A stretch of 57,187 nt of DNA from Hyphomicrobiaceae bacterium. GTDB taxonomy: Bacteria > Pseudomonadota > Alphaproteobacteria > Rhizobiales > Xanthobacteraceae. The stretch spans positions 1-57,187 of the forward strand of contig JAJPJB010000099.1 of assembly GCA_021324465.1 (NCBI GenBank). Direction: 5' to 3'. Under the pieces are notes generated by a model that was not told the origin of the DNA, ran no database searches, and worked only from the letters and a program-made list of their open reading frames with translations. Of the stretch, positions 47,231 to 56,586 are shown piece after piece (the first letter of the stretch is position 1; the number at the start of each line of letters is the position of its first letter). A program made the position numbers and the translations under genes.

Positions 47231-47497
47231 TGAGTTCCTCCCCTGCGGCGCCGCTGCTTTTTTTGATGTCGCTTTTTTGCAGGCGCCGTTTGTTGTGTCT
47301 GGCGGATCATATTCTGCTCTTGCCGGTCCCACCGCAATACGCATGCAAGACATGCGACCTCACGTCCGCGTACAGGATGGTGCGGTGCATCCAGTGATGC
47401 GAAGCGGTGGCAATTGCGCATCGCAGGCGGATGTCGGAGACTGAAGGCGAGAGGAGAGCCCGGCTGTTGCGGAGCTCCCTCGAGGGAGGAAAATGTC

Positions 47498-48790
47498 ATG
47501 ACCGTACGCATATTGACCGGCCCGCTATTGGCCGGAACCCTGTGTCTATGGACGGCGACAGCCCTTGCCCAGCAATCAAGCGGCCCCGCCCAGGCCACTC
47601 CCGCCACGCCGCCCTCCGCGGCAGGTGCGCAAACGCCGGCATTGCCGCCCGGCTCGCCGCTGATCGGTCGTCCCGAGAACAATCCCGCGGCCATGAAGCT
47701 TGCGCCGGTGCCGGCACCGCCGCTCGCCACCGCCGCGGAAAAGCTGCCGATCAACGACCTCAAGGCGCCCAAAGGCTTCAAACTTGAAGTTTATGCCAGT
47801 GGAATGCCCAATGCCCGCTCGTTGGCACTGAGCGACAAGGGCACCGTGTTCGTCGGCTCACGCCTGCAGGACAAGGTCTATGCCATCACCAACAAGGACG
47901 GGAAGCGGCAGGTGCACGTCCTGGTCTCCGGTCTCTACCGACCCAACGGCGTCGCCTACAAGAACGGCACACTCTATATCGCCGAACTGTCGCAGATCTC
48001 GAAAATCGAGCATGTCGATGACCAGATCGACAAGAGCCCCAAGCCGGTCGTGATCTACAACAATCTGCCGAAGGACGAAGCGCATGGCTGGAAGTTTTTG
48101 GCGATCGGCCCCGACAACAAGCTTTATTTCGAGGTCGGCCAGCCCGGTAACAATGTCCTGCACGACAAGGACCACGGCCAGCTTCGCCGCATCAACCTTG
48201 ACGGCAGCGGCGCCGAGGTCATCGCCTACGGCATCCGCAATACCGTCGGGTTCGATTGGAATCCAAAAACCAAAGACCTTTACTTCACCGACAACGGCCG
48301 CGATTGGCTGTCCGAGGATCTGCCAAACGACAAGCTCAACCGCCTCACCAAAGTCGGACAGGATTTTGGCGAACCGTATTGCCACCAGGGCAACATTCCG
48401 GACATCGAGTTCGGCTGGGGCCACGACTGCAAGGATTACGTTCCGCCGGTCGCGCTGCTCGGTCCGCACGCCGCCGCGTTGGGCATGCGCTTCTACACCG
48501 GGACGATGTTTCCGGCTGAGTATCGTGACCAGATTTTCGTCGCCCGCCACGGCTCGTGGAACAGGACTGTCAAGTTTGGCGGCGACATCGCGCTCGTCAA
48601 GCTGAACAAGGATGGCAGCGTGAAATCCGTCGAGCCCTTCATCACCGGGTTCATACAGAACAACAACTACGTTGGGCGGCCTGTCGACGTGATGAACATG
48701 CCGGACGGCTCGCTGCTCATCTCCGACGACTGGAATGGCGCCGTCTATCGCCTGACCTACGAGTCCGGCAAGAAGGTTGCGGGAAAATAG
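47498..48790 (+). CDS. Sorbosone dehydrogenase-like (PQQ/GSDH-type) beta-propeller, secreted
   Basis: A 430-residue periplasmic protein with a signal peptide (about residues 1-24), a Pro/Ala/Gln-rich stretch, and a six-bladed propeller. Family motifs include PKGFKLEVYASGMPNARSLAL, GLYRPNGVAYKNGTLYIAE, NTVGFDWNPKTKDLYFTDNGRDWL and RHGSWNRT, which contain conserved histidine and arginine residues of the L-sorbosone/soluble glucose dehydrogenase family. Such proteins use PQQ to oxidise aldoses or related aldehydes, but the substrate here is not known. Start 47498 follows GGAGG. A terminator comes right after it, then a dihaem cytochrome c that may accept its electrons. Confidence 0.85.
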   Translation: MTVRILTGPLLAGTLCLWTATALAQQSSGPAQATPATPPSAAGAQTPALPPGSPLIGRPENNPAAMKLAPVPAPPLATAAEKLPINDLKAPKGFKLEVYASGMPNARSLALSDKGTVFVGSRLQDKVYAITNKDGKRQVHVLVSGLYRPNGVAYKNGTLYIAELSQISKIEHVDDQIDKSPKPVVIYNNLPKDEAHGWKFLAIGPDNKLYFEVGQPGNNVLHDKDHGQLRRINLDGSGAEVIAYGIRNTVGFDWNPKTKDLYFTDNGRDWLSEDLPNDKLNRLTKVGQDFGEPYCHQGNIPDIEFGWGHDCKDYVPPVALLGPHAAALGMRFYTGTMFPAEYRDQIFVARHGSWNRTVKFGGDIALVKLNKDGSVKSVEPFITGFIQNNNYVGRPVDVMNMPDGSLLISDDWNGAVYRLTYESGKKVAGK

Positions 48791-48808
48791 CTGAAATCCG
48801 CAGGTGAA

Positions 48809-48840
48809 CCGAGGGCGCGCCCGCCGCCCTCGGTTTTTTT
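48809..48840 (+). terminator. Rho-independent terminator after the sorbosone dehydrogenase-like gene
   Basis: A perfect 8-bp stem, CCGAGGGC (48809-48816) and GCCCTCGG (48826-48833), with a 9-base loop and a run of seven T, ends 8 bases before the next gene's first ATG. It should stop most transcription from the upstream gene. Confidence 0.9.
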
Positions 48841-48848
48841 AAACCAGC

Positions 48849-49424
48849 ATGAGACAACCGATGCGCAATCTCGTCATCGCGCTGGGCATTGTGTGCTCCG
48901 CCACAGCTTCCGCCCAAACGGTCCAAGAGCGGCTTCCAACGTGCCTTCTCTGTCACGGCGAGAGCGGGCAGTCGCAGAACGCAGGCGTGCCGTCGCTCGG
49001 GGCGCAGCAGCCTTTTTATGTGACGGTGCAGCTCCTGATGTTTCGGGAGCGCATGCGCGTCGCCGATCCCATGAACGATATGGCCAAGGGATTGAGCGAC
49101 GACGATCTGCGCACTTTTGCCGACATTATTGCAAAGCTGCCGTCGCCGCGGCCGCCCGATGAAACGCCTGATACCGCGCGCATCGAGCGCGCCCGCGCGC
49201 TGGTTGCACAAAATCATTGCAACGTCTGCCACACCGCAAACCTGACGGGCCAGGACAATGTGCCGAACATAGCCGACCAGCGCGAGGATTATTTGATCAA
49301 GGCATTGCGCGGTTACAAGGACAATTCGCGACACGGTTACGACGCGACGATGGCCGAGGTGATGCAGCCGATCACCGACGATCAGATACTGGACCTCGCC
49401 TATTACATTGCGCGGGTGAAATAG
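48849..49424 (+). CDS. Dihaem c-type cytochrome (cytochrome c4-like), periplasmic
   Basis: A 191-residue protein with a short signal peptide (NLVIALGIVCSATASAQ) and two haem attachment sites, CLLCH (about residues 32-36) and CNVCH (about 124-128). Methionines in LLMFRERM and in AEVMQP are likely axial ligands. The two-domain layout matches cytochrome c4. It should carry electrons in the periplasm, possibly from the adjacent dehydrogenase-like propeller. The start is uncertain: ATG at 48849 or 48861, neither with a strong ribosome site, and a terminator lies just upstream. Confidence 0.88.
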   Translation: MRQPMRNLVIALGIVCSATASAQTVQERLPTCLLCHGESGQSQNAGVPSLGAQQPFYVTVQLLMFRERMRVADPMNDMAKGLSDDDLRTFADIIAKLPSPRPPDETPDTARIERARALVAQNHCNVCHTANLTGQDNVPNIADQREDYLIKALRGYKDNSRHGYDATMAEVMQPITDDQILDLAYYIARVK

Positions 49425-49491
49425 CGTTTGACTCCCGTCTGACCAGTTCCGCAGCGAGCGCGCAAGCGCGCGCCGCTTTCAACCGTCGGCA

Positions 49492-49626
49492 TCACATCCC
49501 GACCTCGCTGACCCGAATCGTGGGCCGGGTGTCGGTGTAGTCGGGAAGGTCGGCCATGATCGCCTGCGCGTAGGAGGCGAAAGCGGCCTGGAAGGCGTCG
49601 GTCGCATCGAAATAGAGGTGGCCCCA
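49492..49626 (-). pseudogene. EthD-family protein fragment (C-terminal about 44 residues)
   Basis: Directly after the dienelactone hydrolase stop, the same frame continues as WGHLYFDATDAFQAAFASYA, QAIMADLPDYTDTRPTIRVS, EVGM and a stop. HLYFD-x-x-(D/E)AFQAAF...IM-x-D-(L/I)P-(D/N)YTD...P-x-I-(R/Q)-x-SEV is the conserved C-terminus of EthD-domain proteins. No start codon or N-terminal half is present, so this is a truncated remnant, probably left by a deletion that joined it to the hydrolase gene. Confidence 0.72.
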
Positions 49627-50406
49627 TCACAGCGTGCTCTTCAAGAGATCGCTCATCGCCTGCCACGAGCGCTGCGCGGCCACCGCGTCGTATTTCACGC
49701 CATGCGCCGGATCGTTGATCTCCGGTTGGGTGAAGGCGTGCATCGCGCCGCCGTAAAGCACAACCTGCCAGTCGACGTGACCGTCAGTCATCTCCTTCTC
49801 GAAGGCATCGACTGCCTGCGCGTTGACGATCGGATCGGCGGCGCCATGCAGTACCAGCACGTGGCCCTTGATATTCTTTGCATTGTCCGGATTGGGCGTA
49901 GCCAGGATGCCGTGGAAGGTAACGATATCGGTGAGCGGCGCGCCGCTGCGCGCAAGGTCGAGCGCCGGCGCCCCGCCGAAGCAATAGCCGATGGCAGCGA
50001 GCTTCGAAGCATCGACCAACTGAGATTGGCGCAGCTGGTCCAGCGCTGCCTGCGCGCGCGCCAGAAGGAGCGGCCGGTCCTTCACGTATTTGCCCATTTC
50101 CTCGCCGGCTGCTTTCGGCGTGTCGGGGCGCACGCCCTTGCCGTAGATGTCGGCGACGAAGGCCACATAGCCCATCTGCGCCAGTTTCTCGGCCGTGTTC
50201 TTCTCATGCGCGGACGGTCCCATCCATTGCGGAAAAACCACGATGCCCGGGCGTTTGTCCGCCGCCGCATCGTCATACACGAGCCAGCCCTCAAGCGTGG
50301 TGTCGCCCTGCTTGTAGTCGACCACCTGCACCTTGACGGCGGCTTGTGCCGAGCCTGCCAAACATGTGAAGCCGCAGAGTGCGGCAAAGAGAAATTGCAT
50401 TCTCAT
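49627..50406 (-). CDS. Secreted dienelactone hydrolase family protein
   Basis: A 259-residue alpha/beta hydrolase with a signal peptide (FAALCGFTCLAGSAQA). The catalytic triad is visible: Cys142 in IGYCFGG, Asp191 in HGAADPIV and His223 in GAMHAFT. The GYCFGG nucleophile elbow with cysteine defines the dienelactone hydrolase family; members open lactones or cleave esters. The signal peptide places it in the periplasm. Start at 50406 has GGAGG upstream. Its stop abuts the EthD remnant, which suggests the 3' side was rearranged, but the hydrolase looks complete. Confidence 0.9.
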   Translation of the reverse strand: MRMQFLFAALCGFTCLAGSAQAAVKVQVVDYKQGDTTLEGWLVYDDAAADKRPGIVVFPQWMGPSAHEKNTAEKLAQMGYVAFVADIYGKGVRPDTPKAAGEEMGKYVKDRPLLLARAQAALDQLRQSQLVDASKLAAIGYCFGGAPALDLARSGAPLTDIVTFHGILATPNPDNAKNIKGHVLVLHGAADPIVNAQAVDAFEKEMTDGHVDWQVVLYGGAMHAFTQPEINDPAHGVKYDAVAAQRSWQAMSDLLKSTL

Positions 50407-50603
50407 GAATGTCCTCCCTCGAGCAGAATCACATGAGTCTGCTTAGTCTGAAAACCGGGCAGGGTCGTGTCCGCCGCGGATCTTCCATTCGATGGCCCGC
50501 AAGCGTAACGCACGGCGCAAATTACCCCAATGGGTCCGCGCTTGCGCCGTCGCCGATGGCAGATTCCAGTGTCGTCCGCCGGCGACAGGTTTCGGCTGCA
50601 AAC

Positions 50604-52214
50604 TCACGTAACCGGCGCAGGATTGAACAGCGCGAGGGCGTTGGAGAGCTTCCAATGCTCCGTCCAGGTGCGCCGTCGACCGCTCGCCACGTCGAGCATC
50701 GTGTGGAAAAGCTCCCAGCCGAGCTGCTCGATGGTCGCCTCGCCGGTCGCGATCCGGCCGGCATCGATGTCCATCAGATCGTGCCAGCGGCGCGCCAATT
50801 CGCTGCGCGTTGCCACCTTGATCACCGGCACCGCGGCAAGCCCATAGGGCGTGCCGCGTCCGGTCGTGAAAATGTGCAGCGTCATGCCGGCGGCGAGCTG
50901 CAGCGTGCCGCAGATGAAATCGCTGGCCGGTGTCGCCGCATAGAGCAGCCCCTTTTGCCGCGCGCGCTCGCCCGGCGGCACCACGCCTGAAATCGGCGCC
51001 GTGCCCGATTTGATGATCGAGCCCATCGCCTTCTCGACGATGTTCGACAGCCCGCCCTTCTTGTTGCCCGGCGTCGTATTGGCGCTGCGATCGACGCTGC
51101 CGCGGGCGAGATAGCGGTCGTACCAGCCGAGCTCGGCGATCAGCGCCTGCGCGACCTGCTCCGTCGCGGCGCGCGCGGCGAGCTGCGCCACGCCGTCGCG
51201 TACCTCGGTGTTTTCCGAGAACATCACAGTTGCGCCGGCCCGCACCAGCAGATCGCTGGCAAAGCCGAGCGCAGGATTCGCCGTCACGCCGGAGAACGCG
51301 TCGCTGCCGCCGCATTGCATGCCGACCACCAGCGCGGAAGCCGGACAGGTCTCGCGGAGCCGCCGGTTGAGACGCTGCAGATGCTGCTCGGCCGTTCGCA
51401 TGATCGAGGAGATCATCGCATCGAAGCCGACATGCGAAGGATCCTGCAGCGTGACGATATCATAATCCTGCGCAGGGGAGGCGCCGCGGCCTCGCACGAG
51501 CCCGGCGGGCAGGAGACGTTCCGGCTGCAGCTTCTCGCAGCCGAGACCGACGACCATGGTGCCGCCACCGAAATTCGGATTGAAGCTGATATTGCGCAGC
51601 GTGCGAATAGGGATCTCCGCTTCGGGCGCATCGATGGCGACGCCACAGCCGTAAATGTGCTCGAGCCCTACCACGTCGTCGACATAGGGATATTTCGGCA
51701 GCAGCTCGGCGCGAATGCGCGCCACGGCGTGCTCGACGATGCCCGAGACGCATTGCACGGTCGTGGTGATGCCAAGAATGTTGCGCGTGCCGACCGAGCC
51801 ATCGCCGTTGCGGTAGCCTTCGAACGTATAGCCTTCGAGTGCAGGCGCGAGCGGCGCATTGTTGGTGGCGATCGGCAGCCCTTCGAGGGCCGGCGGTGTT
51901 GGCATGACCAGCCGGCGCTCATGCACCCAGGACCCCTCGGGCAGCGGCTCGGCCGCATAGCCGATGACCACATTGTAGCGGCGGACCGGCGCGCCTTCGG
52001 CAATGTCCGTCAGCGCCACTTTGTGGCCTTGCGGAACGCGCTCGCGCAGCGCTGGCCCGGACGGCAGTCGTGCGCCCGCCGGCAACCCGAAGTCGTTGGC
52101 GACAATCGCCACATTATCGGCCTCGTGCATGCGGATGACACGCGGCGTTTCCGAATTCGCGCCGAACTTGGTGCTGACATTGGCGTCCGGCGTCGCGCTC
52201 GCATCGCTCGTCAT
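50604..52214 (-). CDS. garD: Galactarate dehydratase
   Basis: A 536-residue cytosolic enzyme that dehydrates meso-galactarate to 5-keto-4-deoxy-glucarate. It matches E. coli GarD throughout: [11 protein letters not shown] near the N-terminal SAF domain, [54 protein letters not shown] and the exact C-terminus NPAPVT. It is 13 residues longer than GarD because of an N-terminal extension. GarL, GarR and a transporter are not adjacent, so the rest of the pathway must be elsewhere. The cysteines in the cores probably bind iron, as in the family. Confidence 0.95.
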   Translation of the reverse strand: MTSDASATPDANVSTKFGANSETPRVIRMHEADNVAIVANDFGLPAGARLPSGPALRERVPQGHKVALTDIAEGAPVRRYNVVIGYAAEPLPEGSWVHERRLVMPTPPALEGLPIATNNAPLAPALEGYTFEGYRNGDGSVGTRNILGITTTVQCVSGIVEHAVARIRAELLPKYPYVDDVVGLEHIYGCGVAIDAPEAEIPIRTLRNISFNPNFGGGTMVVGLGCEKLQPERLLPAGLVRGRGASPAQDYDIVTLQDPSHVGFDAMISSIMRTAEQHLQRLNRRLRETCPASALVVGMQCGGSDAFSGVTANPALGFASDLLVRAGATVMFSENTEVRDGVAQLAARAATEQVAQALIAELGWYDRYLARGSVDRSANTTPGNKKGGLSNIVEKAMGSIIKSGTAPISGVVPPGERARQKGLLYAATPASDFICGTLQLAAGMTLHIFTTGRGTPYGLAAVPVIKVATRSELARRWHDLMDIDAGRIATGEATIEQLGWELFHTMLDVASGRRRTWTEHWKLSNALALFNPAPVT

Positions 52215-52390
52215 GCCGTGCCGTTCCTCTGCTATTTTGCCCTCACGCGGCGGTACTGCGATCGAGACGCTCAGTCCCTCTTACGATTTTTCCAGGCCGG
52301 GCAGGATCGTGTTAAACCTACCGCTTGGCGGCGCTGCGTACAGCCAAGCCCCGCATTATATAATCGCAGCGCCGCGCGCATGGATAAAGA

Positions 52391-53170
52391 ATGTCGTACG
52401 ATACAGGCCAAAACGCGAATCGTTCCAACGAGAAGCCTGCGCTTAAGCAGGCGCGGGGTTTGATGGGCCGCATCCGCACCTATTTTCTGACGGGTCTTGT
52501 GGTCGCCGGCCCCGCCGCCGTGACATTGTGGTTGATCTGGTGGTTCGTCACCTGGGTCGACAATGTGGTGCGGCCGTTCATTCCAGCCGATTACCGGCCT
52601 GAAACTTATCTGCCGGTAAACGTGCCGGGTTCCGGCCTGATTATCGTCTTTGTCGCGCTCACGGTCCTGGGTTTCCTCACCGCGAACTTGATCGGCCGCA
52701 AGCTGGTCGATTTCGGCGAGAGCCTATTGAGCCGCATGCCGATCGTGCGGCCGATCTACCGCACCACGCGGCAGATTTTTCATACTCTGTTCTCCAAGTC
52801 GGAATCGAGCTTCCGCCGCGTCGGCCTGGTCGAGTTTCCTTCGCCTGGCATGTGGTCGCTGGTGTTCCTGACCAATGCGCCGACCGAGGAGATTTCGAGC
52901 CGCCTGCCGGCCACCGAACACGTCTCCGCCTTCATGCCTTGCACGCCGAACCCGACTACCGGCTTTTTCTTTTACGTGCCCAAGCGCGACGTCATCGATC
53001 TCGACATCACCGTTGAGCAGGCGATGACGGTGATCATGTCGGCCGGCATCGTGCAGCCGGGCGGTGATCCGCATTCGCAAACCAAGCTGGCGGCGCTGGC
53101 CGAGACCGCCCGTCTCGCCCAGGCCGCGCGCAAGGCGGAACCGAAGGCCGAGCCGACCTCGGCGAAATAA
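52391..53170 (+). CDS. DUF502 family membrane protein
   Basis: A 259-residue inner-membrane protein with two helices (about residues 28-55, TYFLTGLVVAGPAAVTLWLIWWFV, and 80-101, GLIIVFVALTVLGFLTANLIG) and a conserved cytoplasmic or periplasmic core (MPIVRPIYRTTRQIFHTLFSKSESSFRRVGLVEFPSPGMWSLVFLT, then TPNPTTGFFFYVPKRDVIDLDITVEQAMTVIMSAGIV). This is the DUF502 signature; its role is not established. A charged Ala/Lys tail ends it. It converges on recG, the usual arrangement in rhizobia. Confidence 0.9.
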   Translation: MSYDTGQNANRSNEKPALKQARGLMGRIRTYFLTGLVVAGPAAVTLWLIWWFVTWVDNVVRPFIPADYRPETYLPVNVPGSGLIIVFVALTVLGFLTANLIGRKLVDFGESLLSRMPIVRPIYRTTRQIFHTLFSKSESSFRRVGLVEFPSPGMWSLVFLTNAPTEEISSRLPATEHVSAFMPCTPNPTTGFFFYVPKRDVIDLDITVEQAMTVIMSAGIVQPGGDPHSQTKLAALAETARLAQAARKAEPKAEPTSAK

Positions 53171-53319
53171 CCGGCACCTGCTTTTACAGTAATGTGCCGC
53201 CGAAGGCGGGCCTCTGACGCTTGGCGATAGTGCTGGCCGGCCGCGCGGTCGGCGCGCGGCCCAATAAGGCGCAAACCCGCTGGATAAGTGATCGGCCGCG
53301 CCGCTGCGCCGCCGCGACG

Positions 53320-55422
53320 TCAGCCTGCACGCACAAGGCCGATCGCTTCATCGCGCCCAAACACATAGAGCAGATTGAGCAGTGCCTCCCCGCGCGGCGA
53401 TTTAAGCTTCGGATCGCGCGACAGGATCAGCGTGGCGTCGTCGCGGGCGGCAGTCAGAAGCTTGCCGTGCAGGTCGATGCGGGCGATGCGGAGGCCGGGC
53501 ATGCCGCTTTGCCGCGTGCCCAGCACGTCGCCCTCGCCGCGCAGCTTGAGATCTTCCTCGGCGATGCGAAAACCGTCGTCGGTCTCGCGCAGAATTTTGA
53601 GCCGCGCCGTGGCGGTCGGGCCGAGCGGACCGCGATAGAGCAGAATGCAGGTTGACTTCGCCGCGCCGCGGCCGATGCGGCCGCGCAATTGATGCAATTG
53701 CGCAAGTCCAAACCGCTCGGCGTGCTCGATCACCATGATGCTCGCTTCCGGCACATCGACGCCGACTTCGATGACGGTGGTCGCCACCAGAAGCCGCGTT
53801 TCGCCTTTGCCGAAGCGTTCCATGGCGCGGTCCTTGTCCGGCCCGCGCATACGGCCGTGCACGAGCTCGACCGATTTGCCGAAGCGCTTCTGCAAAGCCT
53901 TGTAACGCGCTTCGGCGGCAGCCAAATCCACCGTCGCGGATTCTTCGACCAGCGGACATACCCAATAGACGCGGCGACCTTCGTCGAGCGCGCGCGCGAC
54001 GCCGTCGATCACCTCGTTGAGCCGATCGAGCGGCACCGCGCGCGTATCGACCTTCTGCCGCCCGGCCGGTTTCTCGCGCAGTTCGGAAATATCCATGTCG
54101 CCGAAAAAGGTCAGCACCAGTGTGCGCGGAATTGGCGTTGCGGTGAGCACGAGCAGATCGACCGCCTGACCCTTGCGGGTGAGCGCAAGCCGCTGATGCA
54201 CGCCGAAGCGATGCTGCTCGTCGATGATGGCCAGCGCCAGATCGCGGAACGCGACATTCTCCTGAAACAGCGCGTGCGTGCCGACTATAAGGTCGATGTC
54301 GCCCGCGGCCAGCGCGGCGAGAATGTCCTCCCGCGCGCGGCCGCGCTCGCGTCCGGTGAGGATAGCAGGCCTGATGCCGGCTTTGGCGGCAAGCGGCGCG
54401 ATGGTTGCAAAATGCTGCCGCGCCAGAATTTCGGTCGGCGCCATGACGGCGGCCTGGCGGCCCGCCTCGATGACATGCGCGGCGGCGATCAGCGCCACGA
54501 CGGTCTTGCCCGAGCCGACATCGCCGTGCAGCAGCCGCAGCATGCGCTGTGGCCGCGCGAGATCCGCGACAATGTCGACAACGGCGCGCTGTTGCGAGGG
54601 CGTGAGTGCATAGGGCAGGGCGGAAATAATGCGCGCGCGCAGGCGCCCCTCGGCGGCGCTGCCGCGGCCGGCACGCGTGCGCATATGTTTGCGCAGGAGT
54701 GCGAGCGCGAGCTGGCTGGCCAACAGTTCGTCGTAGGCGAGCCGCGACCATGGCGCGCTTTCCGGCGCAATGTCGCTCGGCGCGCTCGGCCGGTGCAGCG
54801 CCCGCAGCGCCTCGGCAAAGCTCGGATAGTCATTGCGTGCACGCCACGTCTCGTCCTGCCATTCGGGCAGCGCCGGGAGGCGCTCGAGCGCAAGATCGAT
54901 TGCCTTGCGCAGGAGGTTGGGATGCAGCCCTTCGGTCATGGGATAGACCGGATCGAGCAGCGGCAACTTCGCAAAGCCCGCGGCGTCGACCACGCGGTCG
55001 GGATGCACCATCTGCAGATGCCCGTCGTAGAAGCTTGCGATGCCCGAGACATAGCGCTGCGAACCCACCGGCAAGAGCTTTTGCAGATAATCCTTGCGGG
55101 CATTGAAGTAGGTGATGGTGAGCGTGTTGGTCTCGTCGCTTGCCTCGATATTGTAGGGTGCGCGCGGCCGGTTGGGCGGCGGCGGGCGGTGCTTCTCGAT
55201 GGTGACCGCGACCGTCACCACGGTGTCGGGCTTGACCGCGCTGAGCTTGGGCTGATTGCGGCGGTCGACGAAACCGGTCGGCAGATGGAACAAGAGATCG
55301 ATCAGCCGCGGCGGCCCGTCATCGCGGTCGAGCAGGCGCGCGAACAGCTTTTCAAACCTTGGCCCGATGCCGGGCAGCGCCGACACCGCGGCGAACAGCG
55401 GATTAAGGACCGGTGGACGCAT
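53320..55422 (-). CDS. recG: ATP-dependent DNA helicase RecG
   Basis: A 700-residue helicase that reverses stalled forks and processes Holliday-type junctions. The N-terminal wedge/OB domain (about residues 60-150), Walker A GDVGSGKT (about residue 300), the DEQH box in DEQHRFGVHQR (about 404), and late motifs LVATTVIEVGVDVPEAS and QLRGRIGRG are all intact. Length is normal. The conserved C-terminal sequence GEGDVLGTRQSGMPGLRIAR is present. Start 55422 gives the full wedge domain; the ribosome site is weak. It is convergent with DUF502. Confidence 0.96.
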   Translation of the reverse strand: MRPPVLNPLFAAVSALPGIGPRFEKLFARLLDRDDGPPRLIDLLFHLPTGFVDRRNQPKLSAVKPDTVVTVAVTIEKHRPPPPNRPRAPYNIEASDETNTLTITYFNARKDYLQKLLPVGSQRYVSGIASFYDGHLQMVHPDRVVDAAGFAKLPLLDPVYPMTEGLHPNLLRKAIDLALERLPALPEWQDETWRARNDYPSFAEALRALHRPSAPSDIAPESAPWSRLAYDELLASQLALALLRKHMRTRAGRGSAAEGRLRARIISALPYALTPSQQRAVVDIVADLARPQRMLRLLHGDVGSGKTVVALIAAAHVIEAGRQAAVMAPTEILARQHFATIAPLAAKAGIRPAILTGRERGRAREDILAALAAGDIDLIVGTHALFQENVAFRDLALAIIDEQHRFGVHQRLALTRKGQAVDLLVLTATPIPRTLVLTFFGDMDISELREKPAGRQKVDTRAVPLDRLNEVIDGVARALDEGRRVYWVCPLVEESATVDLAAAEARYKALQKRFGKSVELVHGRMRGPDKDRAMERFGKGETRLLVATTVIEVGVDVPEASIMVIEHAERFGLAQLHQLRGRIGRGAAKSTCILLYRGPLGPTATARLKILRETDDGFRIAEEDLKLRGEGDVLGTRQSGMPGLRIARIDLHGKLLTAARDDATLILSRDPKLKSPRGEALLNLLYVFGRDEAIGLVRAG

Positions 55423-55595
55423 TCCGTGATTCCGCAGCGCCGCAGCGGCGGCGGGCCCGCATTCTATAGATCACAATCGGAGCGGAATAGGCACCTGCTG
55501 TGCCTATGGATTTCGCATTCGCCGCCTCGGGCCACGCCGTCGAATGAGCAAGGCGCGCATAACCACAGCAACGACGCCAGCGCCCAGGGCGCCGT

Positions 55596-56576
55596 TCACT
55601 GCACCAGCGCCTTGCTGGGGGCCTCTTCCTTTTCGGCATGCGCAATCTGGTCGCGCAGCCAGGCGAGCGCTTCGGCGGACGGGTTGAACCAGCTGACCTT
55701 GTCTTCACTGACCGTCAGTTCCGCGGGCATGACGGCATAATCGTCGTGCGACAAGGCGATTTCGCGGATCCAGAAGCTCGAAAGGATATTCTTGGTCGGC
55801 ACGGCATAGGTAAAGTTGAGCAGCGCGTGGCAAGCGGTCGGAACGTGCTTGAGGACATGACCATCCATGTCATCGATCTTGGTCACGGATTTGGCCGTGC
55901 TTGCGACCACGAGATAGTAGTCGCCCGGCGGCGCATCATACTGAAAGATCGAATGGTCAAATCGCATTCCGTGTCCAAGCGGCACGGCGGCCTGGCTTGG
56001 ATTGGCCGCAACCGCCTCATCGGCGGTGGACGTGACATTCGTGCCCAGTGTAAGGAGGTGATTGAGCAGGTTGGTCAGACGGCGCTTGCCAGCGGTCTCG
56101 AAATACTCGCTCTTGGTCATGACGCCATATTCCAGACGAACGTCGGTGCACTCCGAATTGATCAACAGGCCGCTGAGGCGGACCTTCTTCCGCTCAGCAT
56201 CGGCTTTTGCCAATTCATCGCGCAACTCCGCATTCTGCGAATCGAGGCGGCGCGCCTGTGCGTTGAGTGCATCGTTGTCGCGCTTGAGCTGAGCGATGGC
56301 GGTTTCCGCCCGTGCCAGCCGGTCAAGCGCATCCTGCAGCGCCTTGGCGATCTCCTGCGGGTTACGGCCCGACAGCTGCTGTGACAACGTCTGCAGCTTC
56401 TGCTGCGCCTCCTTAAGCTCGTTGGCGGCCTCTGCCGCCGATTTGTCGCCGAGCGAGCCGGAAGAATAATACGGCATCAACAGCAGCATGATCACCAGGA
56501 AGGCGCCCATCGCCTTGGTGACCACCGCCATCAGCGAAATGTCGAAGACCTCGATCGAACGATGCGGTCGATGCAC
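55596..56576 (-). CDS. MotB/ExbD-like single-pass membrane protein with unrecognised C-terminal domain
   Basis: A 326-residue protein. One membrane helix near the N-terminus (about residues 14-36, SLMAVVTKAMGAFLVIMLLLMPYY) with an aspartate just before it (Asp12) resembles the ion-pathway helix of MotB/ExbD/TolR proteins. It is followed by a long coiled coil (about 47-130, KEAQQKLQTLSQQL... and RLARAETAIAQLKRDNDALN). The C-terminal 180 residues are not OmpA-like and I do not recognise them; they include LSGLLINSECTDVRLEYGV and GHGMRFDHSIFQYDAPPGDYYLVV. The gene starts 10 bases after the MotA/ExbB-like gene ends, so the two should form a membrane motor or channel pair. Confidence 0.6.
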   Translation of the reverse strand: MHRPHRSIEVFDISLMAVVTKAMGAFLVIMLLLMPYYSSGSLGDKSAAEAANELKEAQQKLQTLSQQLSGRNPQEIAKALQDALDRLARAETAIAQLKRDNDALNAQARRLDSQNAELRDELAKADAERKKVRLSGLLINSECTDVRLEYGVMTKSEYFETAGKRRLTNLLNHLLTLGTNVTSTADEAVAANPSQAAVPLGHGMRFDHSIFQYDAPPGDYYLVVASTAKSVTKIDDMDGHVLKHVPTACHALLNFTYAVPTKNILSSFWIREIALSHDDYAVMPAELTVSEDKVSWFNPSAEALAWLRDQIAHAEKEEAPSKALVQ

Positions 56577-56586
56577 GGCGCTGCCT

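Noticed and set aside
53689-55740. A 683-codon open frame antisense to recG
   Set aside because: It lies fully opposite a clear RecG sequence, is rich in Arg, His and Gln and has no recognisable domain; such frames arise from high-GC codon bias.
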